Part shown: piece after piece, positions 27,247-37,578 of the stretch | Layout of the letters: the number at the start of each line of letters is the position of its first letter | Position numbering within the stretch: position 1 is the stretch's first letter | Source: Gorsachius magnificus | Taxonomy: Eukaryota; Chordata; Aves; Pelecaniformes; Ardeidae | NCBI GenBank assembly: GCA_034008185.1 | Contig: CM067086.1 | Coordinates: forward strand, 34,121,007 to 34,185,006 | DNA length: 64,000 nt | Reading direction: 5' to 3' | Notes under the pieces: generated by a model | Databases searched by the model: none | Told to the model about the DNA's origin: nothing | What the model saw: only the letters and a program-made list of their open reading frames with translations | Made by a program: the position numbers and the translations under genes

Positions 27247-29053
27247 ATTTTTGTTTCTATATGAGTGTCTCATTTATCTGGACTCAAACCTGATGCTGTT
27301 GTTGAGTCATTTCTGAAGATGTGCAGCCGCTGACTGAGAGCCGGTGAGGCTGCGGAGGAGAGCAGCAGCGGGGGACAGGACAGCTCAGCTGTGCCACCTC
27401 GCAGGTGCGCTCCTCCAGAACAGGCTGTTCTTACACTTCCCTCTGCTCTGCTTGCAACTGAAAGTTATCCGGACAAATGTACCTTCAAAACACAGGGTAG
27501 ATGCCCGTACTGCATCTCTCCCTTTTTTTTTTTCCCCCCTGACCATTTTACTGCAGTGTTTTGCATTGGTTTTGGAGGTCTGTGAGACTCTGTTTTGTTT
27601 GCCATGTCCTTCAAAGGTAAACACACCTGGCAACATAGTGCTGCTTCTCCCTAGGCCCTTCTTCACACTGGGGGAGTTAACCGAACTGCTTCTTTTAATT
27701 TTACCATTCCCAGAGGCGTGTTATGCACCACGGCACTTTCCATGGAGTCACAGCGTCCATGTCACTGTAGGGATGCGCCCTCCCTGCTGCCTTGTCCCCA
27801 GGGTGAGCTGTGCCACAGGCTTTCCCCAGGGAGCACAGGCGGCACCATCGGCTGTACAGATGACCCATTCAGCATCTGGGCTGCCTTTCTGTCGGCCTTT
27901 TTGTCCCCAATTTTTTTTGTGAGACAGGGGCTTGTCACAAACCCATTTTAGGCACATGTGAGACACTTAACTATACGGTAAATATACATCCCTTATCTTC
28001 CCTGACAGAGAAGCTTTCTGAAATCTGGACGGTACTTCAAAACCATGAAGCCCTTTTCCAACAAACAATCTTTTTGTGTCTCACTCCAAATAGGCTTTGG
28101 TTTTAACTACAATAGTAATGTGGTGCATTAGAGTTTTAAGAAACGTATCTCTATCTATTTCCTGGTCTCCCCCACAAAATAATAAATCACCATTAACGTT
28201 GCTATTACACACTGAAAGTCAGTGCCTGTTGAACTCAAGGTTACACTTAACCTATCTTTGAAACTCATTTTGTGTGAATAAAACATAATATTAAATAAAA
28301 TAGGAGGAATTCACTTAGATGAAGAGAAACATTTAGGAAAGAGTTCAGGGTACATGAACTGGTTCCTAAGACATGAGAGAACACCTCCCGTTTCATGTGG
28401 AGAGCTTCTCTTTGGAAGTTGTCCTTCTCACCAGGGGCTCAGCAGCTTTCTGGTGGCATATCCTGGTCTCGGAAAGATCTTTCTAAAATGCCTTGTTTAG
28501 TTCTCTGTCTGAATCTATAAGGTATTCAGAATACCTCTCTTTTTCATGGTTACCAGCTGATCAGGCAAAGAATACCACTTTGTACACACGCATCAATCTT
28601 GTTCCACGGTTCTCTGATCCACCGTTCTGTCGTATGTCCTTAATTTCTTTTCACAAGGGACACTTATAAAGAAGGTTAAGACCTGATCTGGGGACTGACG
28701 TTCACCTGTGCCCGTGTAACCTGCTAATTGCTTTGTTGGAAATCTGCCTGCCACTAGAAAAGAAGAGTAACTGCTCACTGCTGTAGTTAGAACTTTGCTT
28801 GTTTAATTCCCTGGCACAGAGCTTGGGGATGTTTTGGTAGCTATTCCAGGGTTCGTCGTCTTTCTGCCCAGCCAGCCGCTGTTAAACGTTGGCTGTCAAA
28901 GGCTTTTCCTTTGCCCATTAATCTCAGATCTGGTGAGGCTGGTAAGACAGTGAGGTGTGCATCTCTGTTTTTATGGTGCTAATGATAGATTTGTAAAGGC
29001 GGGGGGGCAGGTGGAGGGGGAGGCTGTTACTGGGGTTTTGCTGTAACACTGAC
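27247..29053. other. Intergenic DNA, no supported gene
   Basis: No supported gene. The 192-codon frame at 27344-27922 (+) has no recognisable domain and runs through pyrimidine-rich low-complexity DNA. A frame on the - strand at 28593-28778 lies on the downstream side of the integrase relic, but I could not align it convincingly with an integrase C-terminus. Confidence 0.55.
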
Positions 29054-29230
29054 TCCTTCCCATGCATAGCTGTACTTTGACGTGGTATGCTTGAACTTAC
29101 AGATCAAAGAGAATCACCAAAATGATCCGCTTGTGAATTGTGGGCCATTATCTGTTATTAACTCATCTTGAGCACTGTGCTGAACAAACTGGAATTTACA
29201 GTACGCTGTTGCGTTTCTGCTCGCTGTGGT
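29054..29230 (-). pseudogene. Ty3/gypsy-like integrase core fragment, decayed
   Basis: On the - strand this stretch encodes DELITDNGPQFTSGSF (29120-29167), which carries the second catalytic Asp of the DD(35)E integrase core in its usual D-N-G-P-Q-F setting. Upstream in frame come a T-T-A-S block and K-F-Q-F-V-Q-H, matching the positions of the helix before that motif. Downstream a TGA (29114-29116) breaks the frame. After it the same frame resumes with KFKHTTSKYSYAWEG, which parallels the F-x-H-x-T-S block of the family. The catalytic Glu expected after that block is not seen. There is no protease, reverse transcriptase or LTR nearby that I can recognise. It is a dead relic; the class (gypsy rather than retrovirus) rests on the motif wording and is inferred. 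Confidence 0.6.
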
Positions 29231-32049
29231 GTGCAGCAGCTGAACACGTGTGTGATGAGAAGTAATCTTTTCTAGCGAATTCAAATAGATCTTTGCCAAC
29301 CTCCACTAAGGTCGAACAAGAATTTAATTTACTTCTAATAACTTTGTTTTTCTGCTTCCTGCCCCTCCCACCACATTTAGGAGAGGAGAAGGTTTCACCT
29401 TCTCTGTTTCTCTTCAGTACATGCTTGCTTCCAGGAAAACTTGGAAGCGCAGCAACAACCTCCTCCAGTTGTCTGCCAGATTTCCTTCAGGATTTAATGA
29501 TTCAGGTGGCTTCATTTGCTAAATTTTTGCCAAAAAAAAAGTAGTTCTCTACTGACACCATATAATAAAGTTGAGCAAACAGGAGGGCTGGTAGGAGACT
29601 TATTTTTATTGCCTGGTCCTAGTCACATGACAGCTCAGATTACAAAACACTAATACCTCTGCCAACCCTCAGGATCCACCAATTCCTCTTGCTACTGTTT
29701 TAATCCAACCTGTCTTGACTTTTTTTTCTTCCTTTCCTCCCCCCCCACCCCCCCTTTCTTTTTTCTTGTCTGAGGGCAGGGGGTGAAGGGGAAAGCATTA
29801 GACTGGGGCAGGAGATAGAGTGAAAAGCAAGTACATCATGATTGGGAGTATCCCTTCAGCTCCTCAGTGTTTGTTCAGCACTTTTTCGCCAGCTGAATAG
29901 CTTATTCCCTCAGAGTGTTGGCAGCCTTTGGCAAAAGTAAAGCAATGTCAGCATTCCCCTGCTCCATCCATTTTTTTGGAAAAGAATCGTTAAAAATATT
30001 CCATTTTCACCTTATTTGCAAGTTGTGATGAAGGCTTCTCCCCCAATTAAATTGTGACATTGTGGCTTGAAAAACAACTTCAAGATCGGGAAGATACGCT
30101 AACAACCCCTCCCCCCCTCCCCCAAAAAAAAGTATCCTTTTTTCTAATGGAAAGAAATTCAGCAATTCAGTGAAGCCATTTCTTTTATTACCAGTGAGAC
30201 AAATATATTTTCAGAAAAATCGCTGATAAAACAACAGATTTGACAAATGTAAACTTTATGCGAGACTGGAGTTCTTCACAGTGGTTTCCCCTTTGTCCCT
30301 TCTTCCAGCATACAGCAGAACCCGCAGCAGAACCAGAAGCTTTGGTCTTACCGGTTCCTGCAAGGACCCTACCCAGGTGGGTAGATGCCCAATATCTCTG
30401 TACAGTCTCTGATGCCATAGCTACACTGCTGCTGATACCTCAGCTACATTAAGGTGGGCACAGCTCTGACCACAGCGAACAGAAGGCACAACGTCAGCAA
30501 CAGAGGTAGCTCCTTAGTAGTGGGTTGGGATTGTTCTGCAACGGGGGAAAACCACTCCACGGTGCTCATCCCAACAGGCATTGATGCTTTTTGTTGCGTA
30601 AAAGGTATAAAGAATACCTACGCATCTTCCTCCACCTTTATGAAGGAAGAGCTGTGGTAGGAGACGGGCTCAAGGTGACACAAGACTTCTCTGATGAATT
30701 CAAGAGTCAGAATTCAGGTGAGAGTAGTAGTCCCTGTGTTTCAGCTATGAGACCACCTATCTTCTCTTTTGGCAAGCACTGAGTGGAGACGCACATCTTC
30801 TGCCTTCCAGTGTCCGTGACCATGGCAGTTTCCAAGGGGGAGTGTGTTGCAATTGTTTTAGTTTTTCCATTTCTGCTCTTCTTTCACAAGTTGCCTGCAA
30901 AAACCTGCAACGTGATTGCAGTGTCCTGGATCAGAGCTCTCTTGAAAACACAACCCTGCTCTGATTTCTGACAAAACAACCTCTTGTAATTAGGAGTTTG
31001 TTATGGCTGCTCCTACAGCTCAGCAGGGGTAGAAGAAGTACTGGGCAGCAATGACTCCTTGCATCCACCTGCCTTCACTTGTTGTGGACACCGACTGTAA
31101 GCTTTTAGGGGCAGGGACCATCCCTTTCTAACAGTTGTGCAAGGCTTTGGCCTGTCAGTACCCGACCACAGCACTGATGATGTCCCCTTAGAATGCCCAT
31201 TTTCAGGAGACTTAAATAACATATATTCCTCACTTTGTTTTTTATGAGATTTTTAATCCTATGAGAACCAATGACGTTTCTTTTCCTGATGTCTTTCCTC
31301 TTCAACTGCAAATAGTACAAGTGCAAAAACATCGGGAGGATAATACCATCCACAGTTAGGAAGAGGCAGCGCTGGATCTCTAAGTTTCCTTTGAGTTAGT
31401 TAATTTAATAAACTGATAGATTTTGATAAACCATGGCCGTGTTGTGATGACCCGCTTCTCGGGTATTTGTTTCCTTGTTCTTTAGGCAGTTTCATTTCTG
31501 TGTGTGCAATCACAGCACCCTCTACTGCCTCTTGCTTAACCTGCAAAAGGACAGCGCATGATTGTAAACTCTAAAAAGGCCTTTTGGAGTGCCTAGGCTC
31601 TCTGAAGTGTTGTTTTACATATGCCACAACACCCCCACCATGAGAATGGTAACGTGAGAAGGTATTTCAGTTCTGTCTAGAACGCAGCCCTGAGCTCCTA
31701 AATGAACAGTACGAACCCCTCAGGGGCTCAAGCACCCGTCAGCCTGAGAGCAGCTTTCCCCTTTTAGCTGTATGTAAGCCATTATCTTCCACTTCTGTGA
31801 GGGCCATGGAGGAAAAAGAAATCAATTTTCCTGGTGAGAAACATGAAAAGGCACAAGATCAACTGCTACTTCTGTGTGTTCCCAGATCGGCCAACCTGGG
31901 CCTGACAGAAAACTCCCCCTTTCCAGAATCTGCCCCTCAGGAGCTCCAGGTACGACGGGTGCCAAGGGACGGGTGCCAAGGGCGCTCTCGCCCCGCCTAG
32001 ACGCTGGTTTCTTCTTAGCCCTTTCTTGTCCAAGTCTCGGCGTCTCGGT
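29231..32049. other. Intergenic DNA upstream of SRP14
   Basis: No gene is supported. The region holds pyrimidine-rich and C-rich tracts (about 29720-29765 and 30105-30135). It ends in a small 14-bp tandem duplication (GACGGGTGCCAAGG, about 31953-31982) just before GC content climbs into the SRP14 CpG island. Divergent upstream transcripts are known at the human SRP14 promoter, but I see no exon structure here that would support one. Confidence 0.5.
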
Positions 32050-32406
32050 CACGTAGTCTCAAATCACACCCCTCACGCTCCTGCCCTTCAGCCAGTCCCG
32101 CTCACCAGGCCCCTTCGCACCAGCCCTGGCAGCGCCCCACTGGCAGCGCCGGCCGTCGCCCTTCTGCGTTTCCACCCGAAGCCAAGGCGGCTTCCGAGCC
32201 GCTCCGGGTGCCTGGGGACGCCAGGGCACACGCGGCTTCAAACACTCGCTTCAGTGACCGGGGCGTGGGGTCTCGGAGCCGGCTTACGGCCTCACACCCC
32301 CGCCCTTAGTGTGGTGCCCGGGCAAGCGTCCCGCCTCTGGGCAGGCCACAGCCGTTTGCCCGGGGAACACCCCGCGCCGCGGCCGTTACGGGGCGCCCGC
32401 GGCGGG

Positions 32407-32515
32407 GCACAGCGGGGTAGGGGTGTGGGGGGGGGGTGTGGGGGGGGGGGGCACAGCGGGGTAGGGGGGGTGTGTGTGTGGGGGGGGGGGGTATGTGTGT
32501 GTGTGTGTGTGTGTA
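32407..32515. repeat. G-run and (GT)n low-complexity block
   Basis: Runs of 7 to 13 G alternate with TGTG, and a GCACAGCGGGGTAGGGG unit occurs twice (about 32407 and 32450). The block ends in a (TG)n tract of about 22 bases. It lies about 370-470 bp upstream of the SRP14 start codon. The + strand could form G-quadruplexes and the (GT)n part could form Z-DNA. It may be length-variable and is hard to sequence. Confidence 0.9.
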
Positions 32516-32879
32516 ACGGCAGCGGCTGCACCGCCGGCCAGAGCGCCGCCCCACCGGCCTGGCCTTTCCCGCCGGCCTCACCCGCGTCCCGGATCGCGCC
32601 CCGACCGCTGCGCCCGCGGGGCAGCACGGGCCGGGCCGCCGGGGCGGGGCGGGGCCGGGGCGGGCGGTGGCGGCGCGCGGCTGACGTGGCGCTCCCCTGC
32701 GCGGGGCGGGGCCTCGCCGCCCCCGCCCCCTTAGCGCGAGGCGCTCTCCGCCCGCTCCCTGCTTGCCAGCGGCGCGAGCGGCTGGGGGGCGTTGCCGCGC
32801 GCGTGGGCCCGCCCCGTGCCGTGGCGCGCCTGCGCCTGCCCGCCCGTGCGTGCGCGGCGTTTCCGTGCGGCGCGGGAGG

Positions 32880-32903
32880 ATGGTGCTGCTGGAGAGCGAG
32901 CAG
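32880..32903 (+). CDS. SRP14: SRP14 coding exon 1
   Basis: Encodes residues 1-8 (MVLLESEQ) and ends at a codon boundary before a GTGGGG donor. The 5' UTR lies in the CpG island; its start is not determinable here. Confidence 0.96.
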
Positions 32904-35791
32904 GTGGGGCCGCCGGGGCCGGCCCCGGGCCGCAGCCGTGGACGTGGCCGGCCCCGGGGCGTCGGGTGGTCCCCAGGGGCCCGCGGGAGGGAGGCCCCGC
33001 AGAGCCCCGGGGTGCGGCGGGCCCGCCCCCTCGCCTGCCCTGCCGGGGGAGGGGAGCGAGCACCGTGGTGCCGGTGGCCTGGGGGAGGGCGGCGGGGCCG
33101 GGGCCGCGGTAGGGCCGGGGGGTTTACATCTCGGTTTCCGAAGCCAGAGGCTGGGCCGCCCCCGGCTGGGGCCTCGTGTCCCACGGCTTGAGCGCGGGGA
33201 CAGCCGGGAGCTCTCCTTCCCTGGGCCCGTGTTCCCGCGGAACCGGGAGAGCCGGAGCGAGGCGGGGGCCGCTCCCCGGGCAGCGCCTCGCCGGGGTGTA
33301 AGAGGAGCAGAAGTGAAGGCCAGCGCGGTGGCCTCTGGCCAAGAACGGGGTCTCTTTCTCTTGCAGTTCCTGACAGAGCTTACCAGACTCTTCCAAAAGT
33401 GCAGAACTTCGGGGAGCGTTTTCATAACGCTGAAGAAATGTAAGTGTCAAGCCTGTTGCTGGGTTAAAGAGGTGTTCATCTACATCAAACTTGGTGGTGT
33501 TAGTGTGTGTGGCAAAGGATGCAGCTGTGATTCAGAGTATCTGAAAACAAAAGGCGTCGAATGGACAAATCAATCATCTTAACTGCAGTACTCAGTAACC
33601 TTGAAGAAGGACTGTATTTCAAACTGCAGGAAATACTGGGACTTTCTAATTATTAAATGTTAATTGGAAATCCTTAGAGTTCTACATGAAAGGAGAGTTA
33701 TGGTGTTGCTTTTGTGCGTTTATGTCTCTGGCTAGCTGGCGCGACTTGAGAAGTCAAGTGTTTGACACGCAGTTAAAACATACTGCTCCTGAAGTGGGCA
33801 GTTCATGCAGCCTGTCAGGGCAAGGATTTACACTTTTTTCCTGGCAGATGTAGTTTATGGAAGGACAGATCCTCCTGGGGTTACAGAGGAGGGGGTCTGT
33901 GAACACTTTGGCAGCAATGTCAGTTCAGGTGGCCTTAAATTCCAAGGTGTTTTACAGATCTCCTCGTGAGCAATTTTTAACATCTCATGTCAGGAAGCAT
34001 CCGGTGATTTTAGTGAAATATGAATAAACATTCTGTGTCTTTCAATACAGATGATGGCCGAACAAAACCAGTCCCACGCAAAGGCCACGTAGAAAGCTTT
34101 GAACCGGCAGACAACAAGTGTCTTCTACGAGCAACTGATGGAAAGAAGAAAATTAGCACAGTGGTAAGCGACAACTTTGGGTTAGAAAGATCAGTGGCCC
34201 TGCTTGTCTTTTATTTAACGCCCCATGTTTTTAAGTGAAATTTGTCTTTATGTGAATGTCATGAGAACTACCCTCTTAATTCCAGAGAAGCCATATGATA
34301 GCTAAACACACAGGTGAAGTTGGGATGCTGAAGTGTTAACAATTACTTGAAGTCTTAATGGTTGCACTCAGTGTCACAGGTGGGACAGTAGTTCATAGTT
34401 TTGCTCCGTATGCTGGATTTTGCTTCAGAATGGTATTGTAGGACAGCAGAAAGGGACTCTGCCTGTCTTCAGCAACCTTGGCTGCTGTGCTTTGAGTCAG
34501 GTGAGATTGTTTGGGAGGGACAGGGGAAAGTGCTTCTAGAGACACAGGCAGAAGGACATGGGGCAGATATGGAACCTGCAGCATGAGGACAAATAGTGTG
34601 GCTCCAAGGAGTAGAAAGGTCCTGCACACCTACGCTCAAGCACCAGGTGACAAAGAGGTGGTTTCCTATAGATCGCTGTGGAATTACTGAAGGGTCTTAC
34701 AACCCACGAAAGAACTGAATGTTCCCAGACTGTAAGCAGTAGGAGAGGGATCCTTGTTTCCTGGCAAGAACACGTGGGCATGGGCAGACCCTTCTAAGCC
34801 TTAATCTTGCTTAGTGTACCTATTTTTTTTTTTCCTTATTTAGAGCTAGCTAGAAGTTGAAAACCTGATGTGTGTTTACTTTGAATGAGAGATTGGGAGA
34901 GGCTTTAGCTGACTAGCTCTCCTCTGTGAGGTAACCCAAGGAAAAATGTTACTTTGAGAAGTAGTTGCAAGAATCTGGGCTGCAACGTATTTTTATGGCC
35001 CTGCAAGTAAATAAAACCTTCCTTAGAATGTTTCTTCATGTTCTTCCCATTTGAAACCACACGGATTTGGGACGAATGGCTTCCAGAGGATTTTAATTGA
35101 GTACAGAGTGTTTTCAGTTTTCTAAATCGGTCAAGTCCTATGACAGGCTGTACAGTCCAGCCTACCTACCGCTCAATGTGATGAGTTGATTCAACTGCTG
35201 CTAAAAAGACTAGGAGGTCAGTGGTGGGTAAGCACGTACTGATGCTTGGTTTGTAATAGAAACCAGTGTTTTCATGGTTAACCTCCAGTATTACTTTTGC
35301 AGGTAAGCTCAAAGGAAGTAAATAAATTCCAGATGGTAAGTTTTGTATGCCTCTTACCCTCCTTTTCGATAGGTATTGGGGAGTGGGCAGTAGGAAGCAC
35401 TGGACAGCTGTGAATGGGTTGATTCAGTGCTGAACTGGCATACAGATTAACCTTAGACTACCTGTCTGTCTGCATTTATTTAAAAACAAACAAACAAACA
35501 AACAAAAACCAAACCCGTTGTATTTTATCTAACTTTCTGCATTGGTTTAGAAACAATAGTTTCCCAGTGTAGGGTGTTGAAGCATGATTCTCTGAACTGA
35601 GAAAATGCAGATGCCTATCCATTAGCAATATGTAAAGTGTTACCTCTAATATATTGTCACTTAAGTATTTGTTCTTTTAATGGTTGCAACTGTTGTTTCA
35701 GGCATATTCAAATTTGCTGAGAGCTAACATGGATGGCTTGAAGAAAAAAGACAAGAAAAGCAAAAACAAGAAGAGTAAAGCAACACAGTGA
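32880..35791 (+). CDS. SRP14: SRP14, signal recognition particle 14 kDa subunit (5 exons)
   Basis: SRP14 pairs with SRP9 on the Alu domain of 7SL RNA in the cytosolic signal recognition particle. There it slows translation until the ribosome docks at the ER. Coding exons are 32880-32903, 33367-33439, 34051-34163, 35303-35335 and 35702-35791, all with GT-AG introns. They join to 333 nt, giving 110 residues plus TGA. The product starts MVLLESEQ and contains the family blocks FLTELTRLFQKCRTSGSV, ADNKCLLRATDGKKKISTVV and YSNLLRANMDG, then a Lys-rich basic tail needed for RNA contact. The start has a strong context (A at -3, G at +4). Human SRP14 carries a longer Ala-rich C-terminus; this one ends in KSKATQ, like the short mouse form. 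It faces EIF2AK4 tail to tail. The assignment is secure. Confidence 0.97.
33367..33439 (+). CDS. SRP14: SRP14 coding exon 2
   Basis: The acceptor is CTTGCAG and the donor GTAAGT. It encodes residues 9-32 (first helix and first strand, FLTELTRLFQKC...ITLKK) plus the first base of Tyr33. Reading through the donor gives a false extended frame. Confidence 0.97.
34051..34163 (+). CDS. SRP14: SRP14 coding exon 3
   Basis: The acceptor is AATACAG and the donor GTAAGC. It encodes residues 33-70, from the Tyr33-Asp-Gly-Arg turn through the central beta strands to KKKISTV. The loop reads KPVPRKGHVESFEPAD, close to mammalian SRP14. Confidence 0.97.
35303..35335 (+). CDS. SRP14: SRP14 coding exon 4 (33-nt microexon)
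   Basis: The acceptor is TTTTGCAG and the donor GTAAGT. It encodes exactly 11 residues (VSSKEVNKFQM), in phase 0 on both sides, so skipping it would keep the frame. Confidence 0.96.
35482..35505. repeat. (CAAA)n simple repeat in SRP14 intron 4
   Basis: About five perfect AAAC units lie between SRP14 exons 4 and 5. It is an ordinary microsatellite. Confidence 0.9.
35702..35791 (+). CDS. SRP14: SRP14 coding exon 5 (terminal)
   Basis: Follows a TTGTTTCAG acceptor. It encodes residues 82-110 (AYSNLLRANMDGLKK and a Lys-rich tail) and ends in TGA at 35789-35791. The Ala-rich extension of the human protein is absent. Confidence 0.97.
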   Translation, partial: AYSNLLRANMDGLKKKDKKSKNKKSKATQ

Positions 35792-36605
35792 TGGAACAGT
35801 GTCCTACCAACATTGTAACAGACTTGACCCTTGCTCCAAGCAAAGTCCATTTCTTTTTGAGTTACCACTTGTCTTTGCCTTTCCTTCCAGCAGGGTACTG
35901 GGATGTGATCAGTACTTCTGATTAGACTGAGAGCAGAAGGTGCTTTCTGTGGATTGTTGTATGGCAGGAGTATTTACAGGGTTATACTGAAATAGCTTTA
36001 CACTCCGCTGCCACTAGTTTTGTACTTGCACTGCTGTTTGTTTTGTATTATAGAAGTGGGCAGTGTAAAACCTCTTTCAGGGTGGGGTGGGGGGTAAAGC
36101 AGGGTGAAGAGAAATGCACTGTACCAGGAGCAAAGCAAGACTGGAGCAGGAGTCTCAGTGACAGATGCCCAGATTTATAGATAAGCCTCAGTAGTACTAG
36201 GGGAAGTGGGTGCCAACATATTATCAGGAACAGCAGCTTTCCTGTTTCTGTCTTGTTTTGAGGGACATGTCTACATGATGCAGTGCAGATATCCCTAAGG
36301 CAGCCAGCCCAGCTGCTTGGCTCTGCAAGAGCTCAAGCACTATGCTGCCTTTGCTCCATGCTGATCCAGCTGCACTGACCCCAGCTCAAGGTGGGGGGGA
36401 GGGCAGGACTCTGCATCATGTTCTCTTCAGACATAGCTTAAAAATGCTCATGTCACCTGAACTTTTTAAAGCTTCATCCTTCAGTATATTCAGGGATCTG
36501 AATTTCCTCATACTTTGCATCTTAAGTATAGCTCCTTCATATGAGCAGATGTAAAAGGTGAATACTTAATTGTTCCTATTAAACAAAATGAGAAACAGAC
36601 TTGGT
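35792..36605 (+). other. SRP14: SRP14 3' UTR (predicted)
   Basis: This runs from the TGA to a predicted cleavage site shortly after the ATTAAA at 36578-36583. I found no AATAAA on the + strand between the stop codon and this point. It contains no open frame of interest. The end point is inferred. Confidence 0.6.
36578..36583 (+). terminator. SRP14: SRP14 poly(A) signal ATTAAA (candidate)
   Basis: ATTAAA is the commonest variant poly(A) hexamer. A GT-rich stretch (TTGGTTGTAATGACTGATGT) follows within about 20-40 bases, as expected for a downstream element. Confidence 0.55.
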
Positions 36606-37394
36606 TGTAATGACTGATGTGACTTGTCTTGGTGAATTGCTAGAGGAATGGTATGGTTACCTGTGCCTTTAGGGCTGATGCACCTTAGGCTACTTATTTG
36701 TCTTGCTGTTACAACTTTCACAGTTCTCAGGTTTGCCTTTAAAGTTACCTCTTTACGTATTTTAACTTTGCTCTCCTCTTTTCTACAAGAAAGGGGCAGG
36801 AAAAGTAAGTAGGTATTAATGCACTGAGCCTGCAGTGCTGAAGGCAATCATTTGAGCTAGAAAAAGAAATGGAAGGTCGCAGGTGGGGAGTGTAAACACC
36901 AGTATATTCTCAAAAATTCCCAACTTTTCTGCATATTCACTTCAGTTTTGCAAGTAGTTTGATGTAAAATATAATGCTGCTGCGAAATATAGTGTAGCTG
37001 CTACAACTAATCTTCAGCTGTGCCTAACTTCACTTTTCCTGATGGGATTATTTTACAGTTTAGCTTCAAGAAGATTCCCATTGATGACTTTAAGTTCAAA
37101 GTTAATCTGACCACCCCTGTGAAGAAAGCTAGTTTGTAAACTTTCATTATGCCTCTGTTTCTTTTAAAAAAGTCTTAGATTTAGGTCTTGAAACAAGTTT
37201 TTCCTGTATCAGGTCTTGTTTCATCTCCCAGGAAGCTGCTGCTGGGTTTGAATGCAAAAGTACAGGCAGGAAAACATAGGCAGCCAGCCTTGCAACAACT
37301 CTCAGCTTGACATCTACCATATTTTATATAGAAATCAAAACAGTAGGTTTAAAAAAAAAAACCAACACACAAAGCTTGTAATATGTATTTCAAG
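36606..37394. other. Gap between convergent SRP14 and EIF2AK4
   Basis: About 0.8 kb separates the two predicted poly(A) sites. It contains a short + strand frame with an acceptor-like upstream sequence (37059-37139, listed separately) and otherwise nothing I can identify. Confidence 0.5.
37059..37139 (+). other. Terminal-exon-like short reading frame, unassigned
   Basis: A GGGATTATTTTACAG acceptor-like sequence precedes a 26-codon frame (FSFKKIPIDDFKFKVNLTTP..., then TAA at 37137-37139). In phase 0 it would be compatible with splicing from SRP14 exon 3 or exon 4. The composition looks coding, but I do not recognise the peptide and no downstream poly(A) signal stands out. It could be an alternative SRP14 last exon, an exon relic, or chance. 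Confidence 0.25.
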
Positions 37395-37414
37395 AAGGCT
37401 CAGTAGCCAAACCT

Positions 37415-37420
37415 TTTATT
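37415..37420 (-). terminator. EIF2AK4: EIF2AK4 distal poly(A) signal AATAAA
   Basis: A canonical hexamer on the gene's strand, 412 nt after the stop. A strong GT/T-rich downstream element (TTTGTGTGTTGGTTTTTT on the - strand, about 37348-37373) follows at the right distance. This makes it the favoured end of the transcript. Confidence 0.75.
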
Positions 37421-37572
37421 ACATAAAAACCCTTCATCAAAAAAGTTTAAAAGTTTAACAGAGTTGAAGATAATTCATCCTCTCTTAATCCTTGAACTGA
37501 GTTTCTCAGCGCTACTGTTGCATGTTGATGTAGAAGGCATTCTGAAACTATGTTTAAAAAAAAAAAAGTAGT

Positions 37573-37578
37573 TTTATT
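37573..37578 (-). terminator. EIF2AK4: EIF2AK4 proximal poly(A) signal AATAAA (candidate)
   Basis: A second canonical hexamer, about 250 nt after the stop codon. It is followed on the - strand by a T-rich tract, but the downstream element is weaker than at the distal site. Confidence 0.5.

Larger units (their letters stand above)
32050..33320 (+). promoter_or_regulatory. SRP14: SRP14 CpG-island promoter
   Basis: GC content and CpG density rise sharply over about 1.3 kb around the first SRP14 exon, in contrast to the AT-rich flanks. Visible elements upstream of the ATG are clustered GC boxes (32641-32668 and 32701-32732), a TGACGT CRE half-site at 32682-32687, and NRF1-like GCGCCTGC/GTGCGTGCGC blocks at about 32829-32858. 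No TATA box is seen, as expected for a housekeeping promoter with dispersed starts. I infer that transcription starts within about 32740-32870. The very long frames crossing this island on both strands are compositional artefacts. Confidence 0.85.

Noticed and set aside
27344..27922. A 192-codon + strand frame
   Set aside because: Leu/Pro/Phe-rich translation of pyrimidine-rich DNA with no domain, directly after CR1 debris.
28593..28778. A - strand frame that might be the integrase C-terminus
   Set aside because: It lies on the correct side of the integrase relic and contains a Y-D-R-T word, but I could not align it over any meaningful length.
32026..33582. A 518-codon + strand frame and 292- to 377-codon - strand frames across the SRP14 CpG island
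   Set aside because: They run through GC-rich promoter DNA, G-runs, SRP14 exon 1, intron 1 and exon 2 in mixed frames. Their composition is Gly/Ala/Pro/Arg-rich, and splice evidence assigns the real coding parts to SRP14.
34020..34238. A + strand frame starting MNKHSVSFNT
   Set aside because: The real content is SRP14 exon 3 (34051-34163). The ATG lies in the intron before it and the end reads through the donor.
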